A DNA stretch of 64,000 bases from Telmatactis stephensoni (Eukaryota > Cnidaria > Anthozoa > Actiniaria > Isophelliidae), in assembly GCA_029948255.1 (NCBI GenBank), contig JALIZF010001524.1:65001-129000 (forward strand). The letters are read 5' to 3'. The translations under genes and the position numbers were made by a program. Below are positions 10,946 to 23,041 of the stretch, piece by piece (within the stretch, counting starts at the first letter, position 1; every line of letters begins with the position of its first letter). The notes under the pieces are model-generated. The model made no database searches. It saw nothing but the letters and a program-made list of their open reading frames with translations, and was not told the DNA's origin.

Positions 10946-12200
10946 TCCCATACCTAGAAAATTTCACGAAACAATTTGACAAAATTTGTAGAAGTCGAAG
11001 GAATACAAATTCGCAACGTTCACTTCGTGGTCACAAAAATTACTCCCCAAGTTTGCTTGAGGATAACACTGGCGTTTAGCTTCTCATGCCTCCATATTTT
11101 GTTCACAAGTTACAATAGGTATTTGTCTTTCTTATAGCAGATATTGTTCTCGCTGTTTTTGAAATTTTGTTGAGATTTTGGCGGTAGTTTTGACTACATA
11201 ATTTTGCGTCGTAACAGGCAGCGCAAATTTGTATCGCAACTTCTAAGGATTAAATTGGCGCTTTTTTTCATCCTAGGCTCCACACAACTGGTTAATGCTG
11301 CAAAGTTGATTGCTAAAATGTGTTATGGACACACCTCTTAGCAAAGCTGGTACCGTTCGAGCCTTTATTTGGTGTTCACAACTTACACCAACTTCAACTA
11401 ACAACTGTACTATACTGAACTAACTACCTATATTTATTGACATGATTCGTCATAGGTTTTCAGTGTCAATCATATATAAACTAAAAGTAACTTTGTGATT
11501 GGTTAGAATTTAGGAATATAACTTAATGAGTTTGAGACTCATGCCGATATTTTAGGTCTAAATCAAGAATTACATGTAGAGAAAAGTTAGATCAAAGAAT
11601 ACAATTTGCAAAAATAGGTGTCACAAGTAAAGGGCTTTCTACTAGTCCAAAGTTATTTTAGAGAAAGATCAAAAGAAGAAAGAATTCTAGGTTAATACTT
11701 GACTTGGGCGTCGACAGGTGTAAGTGCAAAAGTGGGATGTACAATCCCCTAAAACTTAGCGAATAATAATCGTGTGAATCAGAACAATCTAATGTCAAAC
11801 AGTAGACGAAAAGTCTAACCAAAGTTTCCTGCTTAATTATTGTGTAACTCAACGAATTATTTGGAGTTCTATTTAAAATGTCAGTAAAATGTCAAAGATT
11901 AGTTATGACTATTTGTAGGTGTCAGTAAGATTTTTCATATTACAAATTAATTAAAAATGTCTATATATATATCTATGTTTCATGCCTTCCTTAACTTCCT
12001 GAAAAAACTTACTCGTCTTTATTCAGTGCTGCATTGATCGAGCTCGTTTGCTGGTCTGGTAACAATCAATCAAACATGTCTTGGAGTTAATGGCTATGGG
12101 GAAAACCCCCAAAGCCGCTTTTAATAGAAGTATAACAATATATATATCTTTGAACATAACTCATTTTTTGAAATATCGATTGATTATCGATTTATTGTCT
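10946..12200. other. Non-coding AT-rich interval
   Basis: No reading frame of protein-like composition is visible on either strand in these 1.25 kb. Short AT runs occur at about 11950-11975 and 12130-12145. I recognise no family. Confidence 0.5.
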
Positions 12201-12208
12201 CGTAACAA

Positions 12209-12514
12209 ATGGACTACGGACATGGGCTAGTGGATAGAATCCTGTTAGCAACGCCTCCAGCTCTACGACCAACTTCGTCGGAAATGGAAACAGCAAAACA
12301 AAACCTAGCCGATGAAGTGACTGATGACTTTATTGAACTGTCCCAAAGAGTATCAAGCATAGACGAGTCTACTATTTTCTCATTTGACTCAAATGGCAAA
12401 CGAACACCAGAACTCATTCCCAGAATCGCCACTACCATGCACGTATTCAATCATTTCATGGAAGTGGTTTTAGATGGCCAACCACCTTCAAATCCACCAA
12501 CTACTATTCTACCC

Positions 12515-12545
<31 letters not shown>

Positions 12546-12550
12546 AGTTT
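12209..12550 (+). pseudogene. Fragment resembling the DUF3987 C-terminal region
   Basis: The frame starts MDYGHGLVDRILLATPPALRP and continues through IPRIATTMHVFNHF. The order of GLVDR, a PxxxRP segment and an RIA-containing helix resembles the tail of DUF3987 helicase/primase-like proteins that occur in invertebrate mobile elements. It is open for about 100 codons and runs out into a C/CA tract at 12510. The resemblance rests on memory of the family, so the name is tentative. Confidence 0.35.
12511..12546 (+). repeat. Poly-C run followed by (CA)n
   Basis: About 20 cytosines (12511-12530) pass directly into a CA dinucleotide run. It ends the frame that starts at 12209. Confidence 0.9.
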
Positions 12551-12647
12551 TAATATATTTAAGAAAATGGCGAAATTAAAGTGTCGAGAAAATAAAGTGG
12601 AATAAGGAAGCTGTCTTTGTGTAGTTCATGTCTCAGTGAATTCTTAG

Positions 12648-12728
12648 CGGAGCTCCCGCAGAGCACCATACCTAAAAAAAAATTGTAACCCATCGAGTTG
12701 ATTTTTCATGGACACACAGGAAGCCCAA
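12648..12728 (+). repeat. Interspersed repeat, copy 1 (inverted copy near 34153-34220)
   Basis: The segment from AGCGGAGCTCC through CACCATACCTAA, CCCATCGAGTTGATTTTTCATGG and CACAGGAAGCCC matches the reverse complement of 34153-34220. AGCGGAGCTCC recurs alone at about 32394. The copies define a dispersed family; the element boundaries are not resolved. Confidence 0.7.
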
Positions 12729-12810
12729 TGGCAAAATATTGGTTATCAATTCATGTTACGCTTACGCCAATTGAATACTAATGAAAACATATATACTTTA
12801 TCAATCATGC

Positions 12811-14838
12811 ATTCACTGTATTCTACTGTATTCCATGTGTATTCCACTGTATTCATGTGTATTCCCTGTATTCATGTGTATTCCTGTATTCATGTGTATT
12901 CCCTGTATTCATGTGTATTCACTGTATTCATGTGTATTCATGTGTAATCCCTGTATTCATGTGTATTCCCTGTATTCATGTGTATTCCCTGTATTCATGT
13001 GTATTCCCTGTATTCATGTGTATTCCCTGTATTCAATGTGTATTCCCTGTATTCATGTGTATTCCCCCTGTATTCATGTTGTATGCACTGTATTCCCCTC
13101 TATTTGCTGTATTCCACTGTATTCATTGTATTCCACTGTATTCCACTGTATTCAATGTATGCTCCTGTATTTGCTGTATTCCACTGTATTCCCCTGTATT
13201 CCACTGTATTCCCCTGTATTCCACTGTATTTACTTTATTCAATGTATACTCCTGTATTTGCTGTATTCCACTGTATTCACTGTATTCCCCTGTATTTGCT
13301 GTATTCCACTGTATTTACTGTATTCAATGCATGCTCCTGTATTTGCTGTATTCCACTGTATTCCCCTGTATTCCACTGTATTCCACTGTATTTACTGTAT
13401 TCAATGTATGCTCCTGTATTCCACTGTATTCACTGTATCCCCCTGTATTCACTGTATTCCCCTGTATTTGCTGTATTCCACTGTATTCACCTGTATTTGC
13501 TGTATTCCACTGTATCCACAGTATTCCCCTGTATTCCACTGTATTCCCCTGTATTCCCCTGTATTCACTGTATTCCCATGTATTCCACTGTATTCCCCTG
13601 TATTCCACTGTATCCACTGTATTCTCCTGTATTTGCTGTATTCAATGTATGCTCCTGTATTCCACTGTATCCCCCTGTATTCACTGTATTCCCCTGTATT
13701 TGCTGTATTCCACTGTATTCACCTGTATTTGCTGTATTCCACTGTATCCACAGTATTCCCCTGTATTCCACTGTATTCCCCTGTATTCCCCTGTATTCAC
13801 TGTATTCCCCTGTATTCCCTTGTATTCCCCTGTATTCCACTGTATTCCCCTGTATTCCACTGTATTCACTGTATTCCCCTCTATTTGCTGTATTCCACTG
13901 TATTCATTGTATTCCACTGTATTCCACTGTATTCAATGTATGCTCCTGTATTTGCTGTATTCCACTGTATTCCCCTGTATTCCACTGTATGCTCCTGTAT
14001 TTGCTGTATTCCACTGTATTCCCCTGTATTCCCCTGTATTTACTTTATTCAATGTATACTCCTGTATTTGCTGTATTCCACTGTATTCACTGTATTCCCC
14101 TGTATTTGCTGTATTCCACTGTATTTACTGTATTCAATGTATGCTCCTGTATTTGCTGTATTCCACTGTATTCCCCTGTATTCCACTGTATTCCACTGTA
14201 TTTACTGTATTCAATGTATGCTCCTGTATTCCACTGTATTCACTGTATCCCCCTGTATTCACTGTATTCCCCTGTATTTGCTGTATTCCACTGTATTCAC
14301 CTGTATTTGCTGTATTCCACTGTATCCACAGTATTCCCCTGTATTCCACTGTATTCCCCTGTATTCACTGTATTCCCATGTATTCCACTGTATTCCCCTG
14401 TATTCCACTGTATCCACTGTATTCACTGTATTCTCCTGTATTTGCTGTATTCCACTGTATTCACTGTATTCCCCTGTATTCCACTGTATTCAATATATGC
14501 TCCTGTATTTGCTGTATTACACTGTATTCACAGTATTCTCCTGTATTTGCTGTAATCCACTGTATTCCACTGTATTCACTGTATTCTCCTGTATTTGCTG
14601 TATTCCCCTGTATTCACTGTATTCTCCTGTATTGCCCTGTATTCATTGTATTCCCATGTATTCCACTGTATTCAATGTATGCTCCTGTATTTACTGTATT
14701 CCACTGTATTCCCCTGTATTTGCTGTATTCTCCCGTATTCCCCTCTATTCCACTTTATTCTGCTGTATTCCACTGTATTCCCCTGTATTCCACTGTATTC
14801 ACTGTATTCTCCTGTATTTGCTGTATTCCCCTGTATTC
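12811..14838 (+). repeat. Satellite array of CTGTATTCxx 9/10-bp units
   Basis: Two kilobases consist of degenerate units CTGTATTCCA, CTGTATTCCC, CTGTATTCA and CTGTATTTG, with occasional 19-bp units CTGTATTCAATGTATGCTC. Higher-order structure is present: the block starting with CCCCTCTATTTG at 13095 recurs at 13876, 781 bp downstream. Because the units lack stop codons on the plus strand, all three plus frames stay open for 500-700 codons of Tyr/Ser/Cys/Ile/Phe repeats. These are not credible genes. Confidence 0.95.
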
Positions 14839-15578
14839 TTGACTTTCACTTACGTCATCGAAAAATTTCCAGGATCCTGAGTGAAATCAAATGCAATTCT
14901 CTCAAAAGAGCACATAAAACTAGGTAACTGCAAAATTTTGAATTGAAAGAAGTTTTTGTTGCGAAGATATTGCCATTTTAACTGCTCATTCTTTAGTAAG
15001 AAATGTATGGCACTTTGTGATTGGTGTCACTCTACGGGTCACCAAAATATCAGCGAATTTCACATCCCTGAGTAAATTCAATGTATATCTTTGTAAAGAG
15101 CAAGTAAAGCTCCATATGTCCAAGAAATTTTCAGTCCGAAAGAGAATTTTTTTGCAAAGATATTAACAATTTCCCAAACTCATTCTTATGTAAGAAATGT
15201 ATGTCGTCGCCATGTTGGTGTCGCTCTGAGGGACACCAATATGGCGGACAAAATACGAATTGGCAAAATCATATAATAATAACAGTTAAATCGTTTAAGT
15301 TGATACAGATATCTTATAAACAAAAGTTTCATTCAAAGACCAAGCCAAATGTGCGTAATTTGTAGCAAATTTGTCTGTTTTTGCGTCTGTTGAATACGCG
15401 TGACAATATTACGTGACAAGATTTATACCTCTGATAACTCGAAAACCAAACAACGGAAATAGTTCAAATATTCAGGAACAATTTCTGTTGTTGATATAAA
15501 GAATATACTATAGACCCAACTTTAAGTGATCTATATGAAGCATGTAAGTTTTTTGATGACGTCATGTGAAAGTCAAGA
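14839..15578. mobile_element. 740-bp inverted-repeat element inserted in the satellite
   Basis: The left end TTGACTTTCACTTACGTCATC and the right end GATGACGTCATGTGAAAGTCAAGA are imperfect complements (about 22-25 bp). ATTC from the satellite occurs on both sides (14835-14838 and 15579-15582), and satellite units continue directly beyond. The interior is non-coding and has two diverged direct copies of a roughly 185-bp block (about 14870-15055 and 15060-15245), each ending in a GTGTC(A/G)CTCT..GG.CACCAA motif. The superfamily is unassigned. Confidence 0.75.
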
Positions 15579-16166
15579 ATTCACTGTATTGCCCTGTATT
15601 CCACTGTATTCACTGTATTCCCATGTATTCCACTGTATTCCACTGTATTCAATGTATGCTCCTGTGTTTGATGTATTCCACTGTATTCCCCTGTATTTAC
15701 TGTATTCCCCTGTATTTGCTGTATTCTCCTGTATTCCCCTGTATTCCACTTTATTCTGCTGTATTCACTGTATTCCACTGTATTTACTTTATTCAATGTA
15801 TGCTCCTGTATTTGCTGTATTCTACTGTATTCCGCTGTATTCCGCTGTATTCACCTGTATTCCACTGTATTCACTGTATTCCCCTGTATTCCACTGTATT
15901 CAATGTATGCTCCTGTATTTGCTGTATTCACTGTATTCTCCTGTATTTGCTGTATTCCACTGTATTCCCTTGTATTCCACTGTATTCCACTGTATTCCCC
16001 TATATTGCATAGTATTCACTGTATTCGGCTGTATTCCACTGTATTCACTGCATTTTGCTGTTTTCAGCTGTAGTCCACTTTATTTTACTGTATGTATTGT
16101 AACCGACTGTATTCCACTTTATTCTAGTGTATTCACTGTTTTCTCCTGTATTCACTGTATACCCCT
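15579..16166 (+). repeat. Satellite array, second block
   Basis: The same 9/10-bp CTGTATTCxx family continues after the inserted element and becomes more degenerate beyond about 16010. The apparent forward frames here are again repeat artefacts. Confidence 0.9.
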
Positions 16167-16558
16167 TGTGACGTTTAAAATAACTATCTAGTATAGAATT
16201 GAACTGTTCATTTCCGTTCGTTTCATTTACACTTCCGGTCGCCCCAGGGACGAGGGAGAGTTCAACGTGTTCGACGTAAGATGAACGTCATTTAAGTTTG
16301 TGTTTGTAAAGTTACTCACCTTTCTCTACCTCAGAATTTCTATCCGCAAGGACGTAAGTCATTCCTCATTTTCTTCTTTAGTTTTATCGTATTGTAATTC
16401 GTTTTCTTTAATTGTTTAATTTACCACAATTTTTACCAACAAATCTGTACTCGCTTGAAGTAGTCAGAAGTGAAGTTGTATTGAAGTTGTAAATAAATCT
16501 TAAAAATGGACTCAAGTTACAGAATGGTTAAAACTTAGCTCCCTCTTGGGACGCGACA
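16167..16558. mobile_element. Solo LTR (392 bp) with 5-bp target duplication
   Basis: The segment starts TGTGACG and ends GCGACA, the TG..CA boundaries of an LTR. CCCCT occurs immediately outside on both sides (16162-16166 and 16559-16563). A GTAAATAAATC segment near 16488 may act as polyadenylation signal. No primer-binding site or gag/pol sequence is attached. This is the expected product of recombination between two LTRs. TGTGACG-type LTRs are common in Gypsy-like elements, but the superfamily cannot be fixed from an LTR alone. Confidence 0.85.
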
Positions 16559-16563
16559 CCCCT

Positions 16564-16712
16564 GTTATCCACTGTATTGCATTGTATTGACTGTGTTCCA
16601 TTGTGTTCTACTCTTATCGCTGCATATTCACTGTGTTGAATCTATTTCTCTTTATTTGATTCACTGTATGTATTTGAATGTATTCTACTATATTCCCTTT
16701 ATTCTTCTGTAC
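16564..16712 (+). repeat. Degenerate end of the satellite
   Basis: Units such as ACTGTATTGCATTGTATTGA and TGAATGTATTCTACTATATT are recognisable but strongly diverged from the core array. The gradient of decay towards the array edge is typical of satellite margins. Confidence 0.7.
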
Positions 16713-16962
16713 TCGTTTTGTATTTTATTGTTTTATAGTCTTTTGTGTTCTCTTTAATTTCACCAATTATCATATTTTCCGTCTTCTATTATTTGCACTG
16801 CGTGTACTTTTCATTGGGTATTGTTTAGGCCACTCGTCAATCTGTTTTTCTTTTACCGTTTTTGAAAACTATGTTTGTTGTTTCCTTTAAGTCAGTTTGA
16901 ACATATTATGTCTTAACTGCTATAATATAATAAGTCCGGATGAAACTAACATTACTCTTGAA

Positions 16963-17150
16963 GGTCAGTCGATAGAAAGAGTTAAAAATTACAAATGCCT
17001 GCAGCTCTCAGCCTGGAGCTAGACGAAACACTATCTTGGGATGCCCATGCATATAGCAAAAATCACGAGTAAAGTAGCAAAAATACTTGCAGCTCTCAGA
17101 AGACTTTAACCAATATGCCCGAAAAGGATTCTCGCAATTTACGAACAACA
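16963..17150 (+). pseudogene. LINE reverse transcriptase C-terminal scrap
   Basis: With frame changes the segment reads VKNYKCL, then ETLSWDAHA, then KITSKVAKILAALRRL and RILAIYEQ. This is the usual block just after the RT thumb in Jockey/CR1-group LINEs. It is short and frameshifted, with no flanking element visible. Confidence 0.6.
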
Positions 17151-17394
17151 AGGTAAGTCGAGAAGTCTCAATGCAAACACAATTTGATGCACATCCAAAA
17201 GAAATTACCTGTTTGCAAGCTTGTCGTAAGTGTTTTTATTAGACCTTATTATAAAATTCGACAAAGAAAATGTTTACAAAACAGTATTATTTTGGAGACA
17301 AATAAATATAATTAAAATATAGCAGACAACATTTTAAGATGTAGAAGAAATTCAATCATATACACAACATTTGAATGCATATATAAATATAAAC

Positions 17395-17640
17395 ACAAGA
17401 CATAGTCAGACATGTTCACATACTATTCAGTGGGACAAAAGCCGAGTGATAAGACAGGAAACACACAGCGAAAAAAGAAAATTCCTTGAATCCCTTGAGA
17501 GCGTCAGGGCACAGAACAACAATAAAAAGCTAATGAATATTCATGCTGATATTGAATTCTGGAAACCACTTTTATCAACAAGATCAAAAAGTAGTGTACC
17601 TGATGAAGACCAAAATGGCGTCGAAACGTAGTACGAGAAC
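17395..17640 (+). pseudogene. Possible Penelope-like element C-terminal tail
   Basis: The frame reads HSQTCSHTIQWDKSRVIRQE and then EKRKFLESLESVRAQ. It is followed by CTGATGAAGACC..GTCGAAACG, which resembles the 3' end of GIY-YIG-bearing PLEs (HxxxF..KV..xxxKRxFLE). The GIY-YIG core itself is absent. The call is from pattern memory. Confidence 0.45.
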
Positions 17641-18481
17641 AAAACAAGGTAAGATTGAAAGCCCAATCAAAAAACAAATAATAAACACAATTTGTGTGTT
17701 AATTGTAATTATATTGAGAAGACGATTTAAACTATCATCTTTTATTACATGTATACATATAGAAACAATAAAAAGCAACATCCAAATTCTCCAAAGTTAC
17801 TGCAAAAAAAAAGACCTGCAGTTTCGCGATGTGGACCAGCTAAGAGATCTGTGTCAAGAAGCACAAACTCAAGAGCTCTGGGAAGGGGTTGTGCTTCTTG
17901 GCACATCTAAAAAGGCAGTGTCATCAAAGAGAAAACAGTTAGGCGAAGCAATGGCATACAATATCACCCAAGAGCATTTATAATTCAACAGCCAAAACAC
18001 AGATGGCCATGGCTTACCACAGGAGGCCCAATCTCATATTACATTAACGATTACAAGAATTTATAAGGCTTTGTATGGGAGATTGGTCTTTCTTCTATAA
18101 CTCTGTGAAAAATGAATAAAATAAACTCTAACCTTCATGGTATGTTTTTTGTGTTTTTATTGTTCTCTGTTAGCGGTTTCAGGCTGATTTGATGGATTTT
18201 AGCTGAGTACTCCCACAACCACTAAGAAGAAGGGAAGGAAGGACACCTCCATCAGGCCAACGGACCGAGCCGCTCTCGAAAATCCCTCAATTCGCACACT
18301 AAAACGCGTTCCGTTGAAAACAACTTTTTTATATTGTCAATTTTAGTGAAGTTTTAGAGTGCTTTTGCAAATCAATATATAGTAAAAGCAAGAATAAGGA
18401 TATGGCAAGGTAATTATTGATTTTGATTGCGTATATCATCATTTCATCAGAGATTTTTTTGAGTTTGAATCGAGATGTGAA
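17641..18481 (+). other. Unassigned interval with one weak frame
   Basis: A frame ending at 17983 contains LQFRDVDQLRDLCQEAQTQE, which looks protein-like (acidic/helical), but I do not recognise it and its start is unclear. The remaining 500 bp up to the helicase fragment show no feature I can name. Confidence 0.3.
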
Positions 18482-19835
18482 ATGTCTCACTTGTGCACGT
18501 TGTTTTGCAGAATCTTGAATCATGAACAATCTCAAGTCCTTGATGTAGCTGTAAAGGGACACAGTTTATTTGTGACTGGACAAGCAGGCTCCGGGAAGTC
18601 ATTTGTCGTCAAAGAAATCTACAAAAGTTTTACTTTAGCCGGCAAAAAGGTATTCATCGTATGTTCAAGTGGCATTGCGACGACTGTATACAGAAATCTA
18701 AACGCCGAAGTGACAACAGTCCACTCGTTTTTCGGACTGCAGTCAGCAGATGTACCCTATGACTTGGTTGTTGACAGGGCTACATCCAATAATTTAGTCG
18801 CCGAATGATTAATGAACTATGACTGCCTTATCTTATCTGTCAGCATGTCGAGTCAAAGAGTGTTCCAGCTTGTAAACGAAATACAACTGTTGCTCACATG
18901 TGATTGCGATCAAGCTAAACCTCTGGCAGGAAAACAACTCATTCTTGTAGGAGAGTTTCTACAACTAAGGACAGTTCCAAACTTTTTCGATGAGGGGGAA
19001 TTTTTATTCCGTTCACCTATATTTCAGAAGGCCTTTTCCCATCGCTTCAATCTAATGCAAATCGTCAGGACAATAACCTTATTAACTTGCTGCTCAAATG
19101 ATACTTTGAATTTTTTGCATGGGTTAACACTACCTCTTCATGCAAAGGATCCCGTGCATATCTATTTTAGACGCATCCCAATGGAACTCTATAACTTGGA
19201 TGCCTTGTTTGCTTTGCCTGGAGAATTAATCACCTTAAAAGCAGTTGATAAGAACGATACAAGAAACAAGAAACAAAAGTACCCAGCAGAACGCGTATTG
19301 CTTCTTAAGCCTGGCGCCCTCATCATGTTGATATGGAACAAGTCGAGAGACAAAAAATGGGTCGCAAGGCGTTTTCATAGAAACACGGGGAGATGAGCTT
19401 GTTGTAGAATTCGTGAGCGTAGGAAGAGTTGCGAAGGAGACCTGGCAGAAGTGCGCAAGTGATGGTAGAGTGCTTGGCACTCACACTCAATACCCATTAG
19501 TTCTGAGGTATGCCATCACTTGCCATAAATCACAAGGATTGACGCTCTCCTCCGCTGTCGTACACCCTTCCAAAGAGTTTGTCTCAGGACTGCTGTATGT
19601 TGCCCTGAGTCGTGTACGAAGGGACGAAGGTCTCCAAGTATTGGGATTCAAACCAGAACAACTGGCCAGACCACCACCTGAATGTGTTAACATCTGTGAT
19701 GCCCATCAGGATATTAATCCCACAGACCACAAGTGCTGCCGTGACATAGAACTGGAGGATGGGGACATGCTAGTTGATGACAGGCCCAATGATGAGGTTC
19801 AAAATTCTGAGGAAGATGGGACTTGTGAGAAGTGA
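18482..19835 (+). pseudogene. PIF1-like DNA helicase, decayed
   Basis: Three plus-strand frames together carry a PIF1/RecD-type helicase. The Walker A motif GQAGSGKS and a CSSGIATTVY block with TVHSFFGL lie in 18482-18808. A QLILVGEFLQLRTVPN segment, equivalent to the GDFxQLPPV motif, lies in 18812-19396. KSQGLTL and YVALSRVR (motif VI) lie in 19413-19835. The DEAS-type Walker B is degraded to LILSVSMSS. A stop at 18806-18808 and a frame change near 19395 break it. PIF1-like helicases occur in Helitrons and as repeated genes in cnidarians; no Rep/HUH domain or Helitron terminus is visible here, so the parent element is open. Confidence 0.8.
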
Positions 19836-19913
19836 TGTAACAGAGAATACAATTAAGAATTATTTTGAAAAGGGAGAGCCTGATGAGTGTGCCATTGACC
19901 TGGAGCCTACGTA

Positions 19914-20848
19914 ATGCTCACTTCTGATGAAAACAATTATTTGCTGTCCATCCCTCCTGACTCATTTCAGCCAAGGAGCATTCTTAGACAAATGAAGGTG
20001 ACCGACCCACAAACTGAGATGGAAAAAAAGAAGAACAACATCATAGATCAAGCTCTAGAGAGTCAGTCAACTGAAGTGTTTTCCAAGATTCTTTGGAGCT
20101 CATGTTGCAAAATCCCACTACCCCACAGATTTCCTCAAAAAGGTGGGCCAGAGAACACAAGGGCACTGTATCTTGAAATTACAAGATCCCCATCCTATTT
20201 GAGGAACCTGGAGATGTTCTTTGATTGTTCCCATTTAACACCAACCCACACCCTTGTTGGAGGTCAGCTATGTGAGGATATCTACAAATATGTTGTCGGT
20301 TTGGCTGCAAAGAAAGCCAGAGATCAGGAAGCCAGTCAACCAGTTAATTTTGATGTGAAGAAGATGCCTGCAGAAGGCCTTTCTAAAATTCGACACATTG
20401 GGGGATGGTCAATAGCCAAAGTCTTGGCCCATGAGTGAAAGTTTGTCCGTGACAACATGGCCAGTATGAATGCAAGCACCACGAACACCAGGTGTTCGTC
20501 AGGGAGCACCACGATATGTGCACTCTTCTTGAAGAAAATGTTGTAGCCACTTATGATGACCTTGAGAAGAATACAAACTACAAGGAGACTCTGCAGGTCA
20601 CTGAAGAGAAACAATATAGAAGCCGTGGCCTAACCCACATAGGAGACTCTGTATATGAGTTCTTTCTGGACTTGGAAGTTCTAAGAGTCCAGGAAATGAA
20701 CGATGCTGCACTACTTGTACATAAAGAAAAGATGGTAGACCATTCACTTGATGCAATCAAATCAAACAAGCAACTTAAGAGGAAGTGGGATGCAATATTT
20801 TCAGATGAAGATGTTCAGACCAAAAAGGTATATGTTACATATTATTAA
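19914..20848 (+). pseudogene. Companion gene of unknown function downstream of the helicase
   Basis: The first frame (19914-20438) begins MLTSDENNYLLSIPPDSFQP and ends in GLSKIRHIGGWSIAKVLAHE, then a stop. A second frame continues the gene from about 20492 with NTNYKETLQVTEEKQYRSRG and ends DEDVQTKK at a possible donor AAG|GTATAT (20827/20828). The KIRHIGG..IAK motif recalls helicase-linked cnidarian repeat proteins, but I know no function. Same strand and 80-bp spacing suggest it travels with the PIF1-like gene. The stop at 20436-20438 plus a shift make this copy broken. Confidence 0.45.
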
Positions 20849-23036
20849 TAATAAAAGGCATTGTTTGGAGGGATTTGTGATATAGATTTGACAACTGTAT
20901 ATAATCATTATTATATTCGTTTCCTCATTTTATTTGATTTCATGTTGTCCAATCTTCAGAGATCTAACCATATATTAATTAACCTGTTAATAATATAACC
21001 TAAACAATTTCTGCAATTTGATTGGCTGAGAGGAGTGGTATTTCAGCTTCTGAAATACCTACCTAAATGTGAAAATTACAGTTTCCATGGCAACTACTTT
21101 CAAGAAAGGCCAAAAGAAAATGGCTTCCAGATGGGGAAGCTTTCTCCTGCTAAAAAGAAGTTAATTAATCATATAGACAAGTTGAAAAGCTCAAAATGAA
21201 AGAAAGACAGGTTTTTGATGCTTATGAAGAGTTTGGTTTTTGCTTTTTTCTGCAAAAGACGAAAAATAATCAAGCATAGCGACACGTGAAGTAAGTAAGA
21301 ACTTTAATGAAAGTTAATGATTCCACGCTTATGCATTTATTGTTTATCTTATTTATAGAAATTTTTCTGTGTCATCCTTTTTCAAACAATACTGGTTTTT
21401 CACAAATGACTAGTTGTTTGCGAGTGCAGTTCTGCCGGTGATTTTCAGTGAAGTCAAAATCAGACCAAAAACGAAATCAAAATTAAGCTTACTGATTTTA
21501 CTTCAAGTGTAATCAGTTTTGTCTTTGGATCCGGATGCTTTCTTTTTACTACATTTCTTGAATATTGTTCAGATTTTTTAATTATTTGGGACTCAGAAGC
21601 CAGGTTTTTACTTATTGAAGTAGTAAAGTGTAAGCGATTGAGCTTCACTTGCTGTTTTTGATCGAAACTGTAGAAATTTCTTAGGTTACATTATTAACAA
21701 ATTATGGACCATTGGTAATAAAAGATAAGACACAACTGTTTCAACTTGTGTTGAATAGGTATATACATGTTGGCACTGGGCAGTATTTACGTGACTTCAG
21801 ACATTCTCACAGGTAAATATGTAACCATGCAAAATACTCCTATAATTTAGTTTTGATATCTCTTTTATGCTGTTAGCCTCAAAATGCATGAAGTATCCAC
21901 TTTATGAATAAAATAATATGAATAAATAACAATATAATATTATTATGGAATGCTTTCAAAGATAACACAGCATATGTACTATCAGAAAAATCAAAACTGG
22001 ATTATATTGTTCATTCACTTATGAAAGCTATTAATAGCTTCACTGATATTAAGGCTTGAATGAAAATGTATATGACAGATTAATTTTTATTTTTCGAATT
22101 AAGTACATTGCATTGGTTTGTAGTTTTGCAGCTAAAGTTTAACATTCTTGACAGAATATTGAAAATATGATACATGCAAATGGGTTTATTAATGACTAAT
22201 TAAAATGTCTTTACCTGGACAACCTTTTCAAGAATGGTTGTATATCTAATTTTATTATAAAAAAGATAAATATTATGGTATGAATTTATTCATATGGGCC
22301 AAGGTTTGCTGATCATGCAAACACAATTAAAGCATGTAGGTACCAGGCTGGTAACAATATTGAGGTAGACTGTCAAAGGATAAAATGCAACCATGTTACT
22401 AATAAATAATAATAATGTAAACCATGCAGAACCTATATGCATGTATAATAGCAATTGGTGTTGGGCTCCACAATCCATGTAATGCATTTGGCTACCAGTA
22501 TCAATTGGCTATCAGTACCAAAAAAAGCCTAGAGCCTAAAGCTTTGAGAGCGGAATTCATGAAAAAATTTATCACCGTGACATCATTACAATAAAAACCT
22601 CACTGTATGCTCGCAAATTCTACAACTTGGACACATATATTCATTAATTTCTCAGATAGCCTACAGAGAAGTTTGTAAGTACACAAAAGATATTTGAAAG
22701 GCTTTAGCCTTTAGGCTTTTCAGCGACAACGTTAATTGAAATAGCTATATAATTTTGATAATGGAATATGAATGTGTCTGACTTGTGCATGCAATTTTCA
22801 TACTGACTCGCACAAAATTCTATTTTATAATTAATGGATCATAATGTATTCAATAATAATAATAATTTGTGATTTCCTTCAGTCAATCAATCAGTCATAA
22901 CGGTTGCCCAGTAACCCACTGTGCTCATGATCATGTGCAAAACACATTTCTAGATATAATATATACTATATGTAATTATAAAATTATTACTTATAAATAT
23001 ATTATAATGGTGTCCTTTATCATTAATATCACATAG
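20849..23036. other. AT-rich non-coding interval, possibly an intron
   Basis: There is no credible frame in 2.2 kb. It could be the intron between the frame ending at 20827 and the exon at 23042, because the phases are compatible with an acceptor at TTAAG|AAGAG. A weak repeat with GATTGGCTGA and TTCCATGGCAAC occurs near 21020-21100. Many ATAATAATA runs are present (21905-21950, 22840-22870). Confidence 0.35.
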
Positions 23037-23041
23037 TTAAG

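Noticed and set aside
12781..14880. Long forward reading frames of 525-699 codons in all three frames
   Set aside because: They are translations of the CTGTATTCxx satellite, which lacks stop codons in these frames. Amino acid content is purely repetitive and all frames are equally open.
15526..16191. 221-codon forward frame
   Set aside because: It is the second block of the same satellite and has no independent coding signal.
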